NCBI GenBank assembly: GCA_964019695.1
Contig: OZ026531.1
Span: 9,309,701-9,373,700 of the forward strand
From: Loripinus fragilis
Taxonomy: Eukaryota; Mollusca; Bivalvia; Lucinida; Lucinidae
DNA: 64,000 nt
Reading direction: 5' to 3'
Shown here: positions 57,024-64,000 of the stretch, piece after piece
Position numbering within the stretch: the first letter of the stretch is position 1
Layout of the letters: every line of letters begins with the position of its first letter
Made by a program: the position numbers and the translations under genes
Notes under the pieces: generated by a model
Databases searched by the model: none
Seen by the model: the letters and a program-made list of their open reading frames with translations, nothing else
Told to the model about the DNA's origin: nothing

Positions 57024-60000
57024 CTACGTTTGTGTCGTATCGTCTTCTAGCCTGTCATCGCTTCTGATTGGCATTTCGTTAGTTTTAATCAAATGTCTAC
57101 GATTTCTCCTGTATTCACCTCTCTCTGTGCGAACATGATATGAACGTGGTGTGTTCGCATGATCAGTAACTACACCTGGTTCCCATTTATTTTCACGTTG
57201 TATCCGTATCGCATCTCCTTGATTTAACTGAGATAGGTCTCTGCGTGTTTTGTTATATAAATATTTCTGTTTACGTTGTTTCTTTGACAGTTTTTCGTGT
57301 ACCCTTTTCCTACCAATAACCTTTGGTTTAAGAAGTGTTTGAGTTATGGGTAGTGAAGATCTTAATCTTCTGTTCATTAACAGTTGTGCTGTAGATCCTA
57401 AATCGTCAATAGGTGTGTTACGATAGCTCAAGATACTGAGATATGGATCTTTGTTCTCAGCTTTTGATTTTGTGAGGATCTGTTTCACAATCTTAACATA
57501 GATTTCTGCAAGTCCATTCGAATTGCTCATGTATGGTGAAGATGTTGTTTGTTTAAATCCCTAGTCTTTCGAAAACGTTTTAAATTCTGCTGATGAATAG
57601 CATGGTCCATTATCTGATCTTACTTCTCTTGGTATGCCATGACGTGAGAAAAACGACTTCATGTGGTGAATTACCGTAGATGGTACTGTTCTCCGGCTTT
57701 TCGACTTCAAAGAATCTTGACATATAGTCAACAACAAGTATATAGTTTGATCCCGACCATTGAAATAAATCAGTTCCTACTACTTGCCATGGTAGTTTTG
57801 ATATTGTAGACGGTATCATGCTCTCTTTCTGGTAAGAGCTTCTGTTTTCAAGACATATTCCACATTTGGATACATAATCTTCAATTTGTGCACTCATTCC
57901 TGGCCAGTACATGATATCTTTAGCCAAGTTTTGAGCTTTCTCTACACCAAAATGTGATTCATGTAGTTTTACGAGCATGTCTTTCCTCAAACTCTAGGAA
58001 TGACAATTTGAGTCCTTTTCATCAACAAACCTTCATTTATCTACAGTTCAGCTCTATGTGTCCAATATTCACGAATTTGAATAGGTATTTCCCTTTTATG
58101 TTCAGGCCATCCTCTGTGTACTCTATCAATTACTGACGTCAATGTACTGTCATTTTTAGTTGCTAGTTTAATATCTTCCAGTTTCTCATCTGAATATGGT
58201 AAGTTCTTTACAACTAAATGTACGTGGCACTGTATTTCCTCTTCAAGTCGTTCATCCTGATTTTCATGAACATATGCTCTGGACAACATGTCATATATGT
58301 ACATCTGTGTTCCAGGTTTGTATTGTATGACAAAATCGTACTTCTGTAAGCGTAATAACATACGTTGCAGTCTTGGCGGCGCATTGGCTAATGGTTTCTT
58401 TACAATCGTCTCCAGTGGTTTGTGATCTGATTCGACCATTACCTGCTTTCCAAAAGTGTACTGATTGAATCTTTCCAGGGCGAAGACTGCACTTAATCAT
58501 TTTTTTTCGATTTGTGCATATCTAGTCTCTGTGTCTGTCAGCGATCTTGATGCATATGCTACTGGTTAGTTATCCTGGAGTAAAACAGCTCCTAAACCCG
58601 ATTTGCTTGCATCGCACTGTACCCTTACTGGTTTGCTAACATCAAAGTACTTCAAAACAGGATTACTTGTCAATATATCCTTGAGCTTATTGAACGCAGT
58701 TTCTTGTTCATAATTCCATTGAAACTCTATATCCTGTCTTAGTAACAGACTGATTGGTTCAGTAACTTTCGACATGTTAGGTATGAACTTTGACAAATAA
58801 TTCACAGTACCTTATAATCTCATGACTTCTTTTCTGTCAGTCGGACCTGGCATCTCTGAAATAGCTTTCAGTTTCATTTTGTCCGGTTTAACTCCTTCTG
58901 AACTAAGTTCATGTCCAATATAAGTCAGAGAACTAGAGTTTATGACACATTTGTCCTTGTTTAAGGTTAATCCAATTTGCTCACAACGATTTAGAGCGTT
59001 CTTCAAACGTGTGTCATGTTCTTCTTGTGATCTGCCCTACACTAAAATATCATCAATGTCAGTTTTTACACCTTCAAGGTCTTCAAACAATTGTGATATT
59101 ATCTTTTGGTATACATCTTGTATGCTATTAATTCCAAATGGTGCTCTTTGGTAACAGTATCTACCAAAAGGTGTGTTAAACGTAGTTAACAGTTCACTCT
59201 CTGTGTCTAATTTCAACTGCCAGTAACCATGATTTGCATCCAACTTCGAAAATACTTTAGCTCCTGACATCCTACTAGTGATTTCTTCAATTGTTGGAAG
59301 TTGAAAATTTTCTCGTTTGACAGCTGTGTTCAGATTCCTTGGATCAAGACATATTCTCAATGTTTTGTTGGGTTTTTCAACTATGACCATGGAACTAACC
59401 CAGTCCGTAGGTTCATCAACCTTTCTTATGACTCCACTATTTTCCATGTCAATCAACGCTTTTTTCACTCTTTTGCGTAATGTTGCAGGTATCTTCCTTG
59501 GTGGATTTATGACTGGTGTGACTGAGTTATCAATCTTGATTTTGTATGGTTTATCAAGACATCCAAATCCTGAGAATACTTTTTGATGTTCTCTTATCAG
59601 TCTGTCCAACTCACATGTACTGTTGCTGTTTACAGCTAAGACAACTTTAATGAGTCCCAGATCCTGTGACGCTTTAAATCCCAACAACGACATTTGTTTA
59701 GAATTGGTAACGTAGAAATCCAACTCATGACCCATACACATTAATTTGGTATTCCCAAGAACCTTGAGTCGATCTCCTGTGTAGCTTGTAAGACGCAAGC
59801 TTGATTTTACTAGAACTGAATTTGAGGACTTATCTTTTATGAACACTTTATTTGTAATTACATTGGCCTGTGAACCTGTATCGATTTTCAATTTCACTTG
59901 TATTCCGTTTACATCCATAGAAACAAAACACTCATTTTCACTTATTTTCGTTTTCTTCCGCGAATCACTTATAGATCCAACATACAGATTTTCATTATCA

Positions 60001-60180
60001 CTTTCTGAGGAATTTCCATCCAAATTGTGAACATCTTTTCCTATTTTTGATTTGCACATCTTAGCGAAATGATGATGTTATTTGCATTTATGACATATTT
60101 TTTCCATATGCAGGACACTTTTTTCTTTCATGATTAATTCCACATTTATTACACTGAAATTTATATTCCGTTTTTCTTAA
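57024..60180 (-). pseudogene. Ty3/gypsy pol pseudogene (protease, RT, RNase H, integrase), gypsy 2
   Basis: Minus strand, in order. Zinc knuckles at about 60155-60065 (QCNKCGINHERKKCPAYGK, then CHKC...HHHFAKMC), broken by a frameshift and a stop. Aspartic protease at about 59905 (LKIDTGSQANVI). RT 59560-59037: WVSSMVIVEKPNKTLRICLD, KLDANHGYWQLKLD, and DIDDILV as the catalytic box, then an in-frame stop. The thumb with YIGHELSSEGVKPDK runs to a second stop near 58812. RNase H (RVQCDASKSGLGAVLLQDN, ESDHKPLETI) runs to 58041 with further stops. Integrase: zinc-binding HESHFGVEK...CGICLENR (57990-57830), core GTDLFQW and VVDYMSRFFEVEK, and, after another frameshift, SNSNGLAEIYVKIVKQ carrying the catalytic Glu. 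The tail has basic YRRNRRHLIKT. At least four in-frame stops and three frameshifts. Domain order (integrase last) defines Ty3/gypsy. Confidence 0.93.
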
Positions 60181-60767
60181 GATCGCGCACCTCCTGTGAA
60201 TCGTCTAGATTTAGTTTTCTTTTTGACAGCATGTACTAAATTTCCGTGTTCTCCCTCGTTCATTTTCTGAATTTGCCTCTTTGATTCTTCATCTGCTCTG
60301 CAGACTGAAATTGCTTTGTCTAGCGTCAATTTGTCTTCTCTCAACAATCTTTCTTTAACACGCTCTGAGATAGTCCCACAGACTATTCTGTCTCTGATCA
60401 GATCATCTTTGATAGCTCCAAATTCACAATTTATTGCAATGTTTTTGAGATCCGTAACGAATTGATCAATAAGTTCTGTACTGCCTTGAACTCGTGTGTT
60501 AAATTTGTGTCTTTCCATTGTCACATTTTATCTTTGGAATGCAGTAATTTTCAAATTTGGCTAATAAAGGTGTAAATTTGTCCTTTTCTTCCTCTGGAAA
60601 AACAAAAGTGTTTAATATTTCTCTCCCTTCTTTTCCAATGACGTACAAGAATGCTTTGCATTTTTCTGGTTCAGGTTCCCAGACATAGTGACATCCAGAT
60701 ATAACTCAACAGTTTGTTTCCACATTCTCCAACGTTCTGTAATGTTCCCAGACGTTGAGAAGTCCAT
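60177..60767 (-). pseudogene. Ty3/gypsy gag pseudogene, gypsy 2
   Basis: An ATG at 60765-60767 starts DFSTSGNITERWRMWKQTVE followed by LYLDVT. Frameshifts and a stop follow; the frame 60524-60177 then gives RHKFNTRVQGSTELIDQFVT, CEFGAIKDDLIRDRIVCGT, RLLREDKLTLDKAISVCRAD and a basic end. This matches the capsid-like region of Mag/C-clade gypsy gag, ahead of the zinc knuckles. Capsid assembly and RNA packaging would be its role in an intact element; this copy is disabled. Confidence 0.88.
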
Positions 60768-60888
60768 TTCTGGTGGCTGATTCAATTTATCAATTTTTCA
60801 AATGTTAATTCACTTCTTTGTTGGCAAATGTCTCATGAAAAATGTTGAGCTTAGTTATCTGCTAAGTCACTGCTGTTTACTTCTGAAA

Positions 60889-60903
60889 CCACTTCTGACA
60901 CCA
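60889..60903 (-). promoter_or_regulatory. tRNA primer-binding site of gypsy 2
   Basis: On the minus strand TGGTGTCAGAAGTGG starts immediately after the 5' LTR end (AAAACA). Donor tRNA not identified with certainty. Confidence 0.85.
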
Positions 60904-61100
60904 TGTTTTACCATTTATGGTAATCAGTTAGTTCTTGCTTGAATGAGAATAACTTCTTCTAATACTAAATATTTATTTTACAAGCTAAAAGAAACTGAGC
61001 TGTAACAGTGATATTAAAAATACAACTGATCTCTTAGATGGGCGTCTGGAGTTTCTCTTATAATTAGATTAAGATAAAACAAGCATGCACTATCATAACA
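60904..61100 (-). repeat. 5' LTR of gypsy 2
   Basis: 197 bp; minus strand TGTTATGATAGTGC to GGTAAAACA. Intact partner of the split LTR at 53826-56501. Confidence 0.93.
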
Positions 61101-61382
61101 TACACAAGGGCGATTTCGGCTTTGAAGTCCAACTTATGACATCAAAGGTCATGCCAAACTTATTTCTGCATGTTGTGAGCACTCATGCCTCTCCAAGGCG
61201 ATTCTTCCGAGCAGACTCAACAAGTAACTCGGAGGCACATCGGATATGCGGCAATCTAAAGTATTAATACTATCGACGAACGTAGATAAAAATCGTTAGT
61301 GGCAGAGTTTTAGATGGCAATTTGTCGCCAGACTATGGCAGTCGAAAACACTGTTTCTAGCGATTTTTGATCGAATTTCATG

Positions 61383-61645
61383 CGCGGATCCAGAGGGGTC
61401 CAACTTTGACAACTTTTTTAAGCTGATGAGGGGAGAAGAGAGGATCCAAATACCACAATAAGCGGGCCACCAACCACCACATGGCGTTTCGCTGGCGGGC
61501 AGATGGTGGCCCAACATAGAATGCTGGCTTTGTAAATTTGTAGCTTTGTGATTTTTCAGTGGATCCGGACCAGTATTGCTTTGGAAACCCTAAATTTTTG
61601 TGATTTTTCAACAGGGTTTGGGGGGGGTCCAGATTCCCTGTCTCC
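61383..61645 (-). repeat. Palindromic family C, copy 3
   Basis: GCGCGGATCCAGAGGGGTCC, AGAGGATCCAAATACC, the hairpin GCGGGCCACCA...TGGTGGCCC around ATGGCGTTTCGCTGG, AGTGGATCCGGACCAGTATT and a G-run, in reverse order to 2341-2650. Frames across it are shadows. Confidence 0.75.
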
Positions 61646-61859
61646 GATGGCGTTCGTCAATTGTTAAGAGCGTTTCGAATGCCGCCTATCCAGTGTTGGA
61701 GGGTACACACAATTTGGTCGTTGTATATATGATCGTCAAATTGGTGGAAAATTTAAAACGCCAGTGAATTGAAATTACGGATTTAATTAGTAATTCATTT
61801 TCAGACAAGAAGATAACTTTGTACACCAACATCAATAGGCCACTGGCTGGATATGGTTT

Positions 61860-61885
61860 ACCTCCCCCCCCCCCCCCCCCCCGGA
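61860..61885. repeat. Poly-C tract
   Basis: About 20 C in a row after CCTCC, ahead of the long-period repeat region. Similar runs are at 2385-2400, 21649 and 38769. Confidence 0.9.
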
Positions 61886-61889
61886 ATTT

Positions 61890-63990
61890 TGTAGACCATA
61901 TTTTTCTAAAAGCCCAATGTCTTGCGAGTATTTTGCAACATGTTAGCCCTTTGACAATGGCAGCGTTTAGCTTTAACAGCCTGTTACATACGTTACCCTA
62001 CAAAATATTTGATAATTAAAATTCTTTTTAAGACTTCGAAAAGTACAAAAGATAAGGTAAGGTTTCCTAATTGGTTATATTTTCTAAGTAAGCTATTACT
62101 GGGCCACAGATATTGACATTTGAAAACAAATATAGTCACTCCCAATGTAGTATATGTTACATTTTTTCATTGAACCTCCTTTTAAATGATAAATGAATCT
62201 AATATAGTTTGTCTTAAATTTTAATTAAACCAGTTTTTGTTCATTAATTTGGTTTTATATTATAGAATTCTTATTTACCTTTTCAAAACTGCAAGCATTA
62301 CGCTTTTATCTTATATACTTTTTGAATTATTAGATGTTGAACAGGGTAGCCCCATATCACACAAAACTGTAAATTGCAATTTTCTAGGCCTTGTCCTGGC
62401 TATAGACCCCACTTCCCTCAGGGGGAATTTCGTACACTATAATTTCCAGATACAACATTATATAAGCCACAAAATGAAATATGTTAGCACTCTGAGAGTG
62501 GCAGCGTTAGTGGGTAACATCATGTTACGTACGTTACCAGCAAAATAACATTAAATTTTCCTGATAATGTCTCAAACCTGACATATTCACACTTTTTGAA
62601 GTCTGACACAGGTTTAAGAACTTCTTATAGCACAGTTATATAATTTTAGCATTTATTTTATAAATGTCTTGAATTTTTTCCATTGTATATGTTACTTAGT
62701 GTTTCATATGTTATTTTCAAGTGTCAGTATGGCAGTTATTGACTATACATGTATTACATCAATCAGTGAATATAGCAAATCTATAAAGCTTCTATTCAAA
62801 TGGATTTAAGTTCCTTATTACGGTCCTTATTTTGGTGTCTTACACTATTTTACAGCCCATGTTACATACATTACTCTCTGAATACCATTAAACGTTCAAG
62901 ATATGGTCTCCAACACGACCTGCTTGTACTTATTTGCATGCTGGCACAGGTCCATGCTCTTCTTTTTACGCTGGCTCATTTGCTGAGGAAGTAACTCAAA
63001 CCATAAACTACCATAAACCCTCTTTTTCTTTTATAGAGACATCAAATATAGTTAACATAATACTCATAGAAAGATTGTAACATACAGTGCAATGTGCGAG
63101 CAACAACTTAAAAAGATTAAAGAAAACCCCTTTAGGTAGAAGTTAAAGAGCTGTTTCTTGCCAAGCTAGCAACTCTTCGTATAGTATCCAAGGGTTTAAA
63201 GAATTTTCCAATACAGCTTATTATTAGGAGCCACCGTGGTGTAGTGGATAAACCGCTTGCCTTGTAAACCAGGGGTCGCAGGATCGATTCCCGGCTTCAC
63301 CAGTCTGTCGGATGAGACTTTAAGCTGTGACCCTGTCTCCACATGACCTTAACTGTTGGTGGGATGTTAAACACAAACACAACAACAACAATACAGCATA
63401 TTTATCCTCTATCAGATTCATCTTGCAAGGATTTTGCAATATGCTAGCACTCTGGTAATGGCAACATTACCTTGTAACAGCCAATTACATATATTACCCA
63501 TTAACGTCTTTGATAATTTTAGTAAATGACATGACTTCTGAAAAGTGCAAAACATAAGGTAAGATTTCCAAATTGGCTATATCATCCAAGTAAGCTATTT
63601 TTGCATTACAGATATGGACCTTTGAAAACAAATATGCACCCCAAAGTGTTACGTATGTTACATTTTTCATTATTCCTATATAAATGATTTATGAAACTTA
63701 TTTAGTTTGATATTTTTATTAATGTGAATGTGCTTACTAATTCATTTAGTATTAAAGACTGTTTATGTACCTTTTGGAAACTGCAAATATTATGTTTCTA
63801 TCTTTTATAAGGTTTGAGTTGTTGAGTTTTGAACATGGTAACCCCATATCACACAAAATATGAAATATAATTCTGTGGCTCTTTTGTTAGGGTACAATCA
63901 AGTTTTCTTTTGTCCATATTTGATTTATTTCCCATTTATTTTCCACACATTTTGTCCATATCTGTACAGTCTGACTTGTTTTCATGGGAA
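61890..63990 (+). repeat. Long-period (~0.5 kb or more) degenerate direct repeats
   Basis: Block 1 near 61940, 62478 and 63440: ATGTTAGC(C/A)CT(T/C)TG followed by (A/G)TGGCAGCGTT(T/A)G and a GTTACATACGTTACCC-like end. Block 2 near 61990 and 63500: TTTGATAATT, ACTTCGAAAAGTACAAAA and AAGGTAAGGTTTCC(T)AA. Block 3 near 62330 and 63815: GTTGAACAGGGTAGCCCCAT then ATCACACAAAA. No reading frame is conserved. The array continues to the window edge and is interrupted by the SINE at 63228. Confidence 0.7.
63228..63395 (+). mobile_element. tRNA-Thr-like SINE
   Basis: The head GCCACCGTGGTGTAGTGGAT has the A box (TGGTGTAGTGG). The anticodon region CTTGCCTTGTAAACCAGG resembles the anticodon arm of tRNA-Thr(UGU), and GGATCGATTCCCGGC is the B box, ending TTCACCA. 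The body ends ACTGTTGGTGGGATGTTAAA with a CACAAACACAACAACAACAA tail. CAATACAGC occurs before (about 63209) and after (about 63390) the element, a probable 9-bp or longer decayed target duplication. Confidence 0.85.
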
Positions 63991-64000
63991 ATACTTGATA

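Larger units (their letters stand above)
53826..61100 (-). mobile_element. Ty3/gypsy LTR retrotransposon 2 (Mag-like)
   Basis: Complete structural unit on the minus strand: 5' LTR 60904-61100, primer-binding site, gag, pol, polypurine tract and 3' LTR (53826-53897 plus 56381-56501). The 3' LTR is split by a 2,473-bp insertion; without it the element is about 4.8 kb. LTRs start TGTTATGAT and end AAAACA (TG...CA). Aligned LTR parts differ at only about 4 of 175 comparable positions, apart from the outermost ~20 bp. Flanking 5-bp sequences (ACGTA and TACAC) do not match. Confidence 0.93.

Noticed and set aside
61296..61611. Minus frames of 73 and 77 codons
   Set aside because: They run across palindromic family C copy 3 and are not kept in the copies at 2341 and 35760.

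Overview
This window looks like repeat-dense, AT-rich, intron-containing animal DNA, most likely from a marine bivalve mollusc. That placement is inference. It rests on tRNA-derived SINEs with an (ACAAAC)n-type tail, Ty3/gypsy elements with a C-clade (Mag-like) zinc-knuckle layout, Helitron-like non-autonomous elements built around AAGGTCAAGGTCA tandem repeats, and many short fold-back elements. There are no bacterial operons, rRNA genes or CRISPR arrays. Almost every open frame is a transposon relic or a shadow inside repetitive DNA.

Layout. 1-22.9 kb: fold-back/MITE elements, two LINE relics (3.9-4.4 and 12.7-13.1 kb, minus), a broken DDE-type transposase (4.9-6.5 kb, minus), a possible DIRS-like gag scrap (8.6-8.9 kb), a Helitron-like element with internal tandem repeats (18.2-19.4 kb) and two adjacent 24-bp-TIR MITEs (20.7-21.1 kb). 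22.9-30.4 kb: an old Ty3/gypsy element on the plus strand whose LTRs differ at roughly 15% of positions. It has been invaded by a mariner-like fold-back element and by several pieces of one ~690-bp dispersed repeat, whose longest copy lies just outside at 31.6-32.3 kb. 34.0-35.2 kb: a 27-bp minisatellite. 39.7-41.2 kb: an internally deleted Tc1-like element carrying a 340-bp multi-hairpin repeat. 42.65-43.06 kb: a second truncated transposase.

44.9-47.6 kb holds the only convincing host gene: a signal-peptide exon (44920-44989) and a phase 1-1 exon (47273-47581) encoding one complete SUEL/rhamnose-binding-type galactose-lectin domain with eight cysteines, on the plus strand. That exon is bracketed, 40 and 16 bases away, by two same-orientation copies of the 340-bp multi-hairpin repeat; two more copies lie in the preceding intron. 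Later exons were not found and may lie outside the window.

48.5-50.0 kb: a LINE 3' fragment ending in (GATA)n and split by a SINE with a perfect 14-bp target-site duplication. 50.3-51.0 kb: a broken intronless MYND zinc-finger ORF, minus. 53.8-61.1 kb: a younger Ty3/gypsy element on the minus strand with 197-bp LTRs, primer-binding site and polypurine tract. Its downstream LTR is split by a 2.47-kb tandem Helitron-like insertion. 61.4-64 kb: a third copy of a palindromic family, long-period degenerate repeats, and a SINE that resembles tRNA-Thr.

The elements do not form a pathway. What they record is layered insertion: LINE<-SINE, Tc1<-340-bp repeat, gypsy<-mariner-like<-690-bp repeat, and gypsy LTR<-Helitron-like. 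Alongside them sits one lectin gene whose domain exon sits between recombination-prone repeats.
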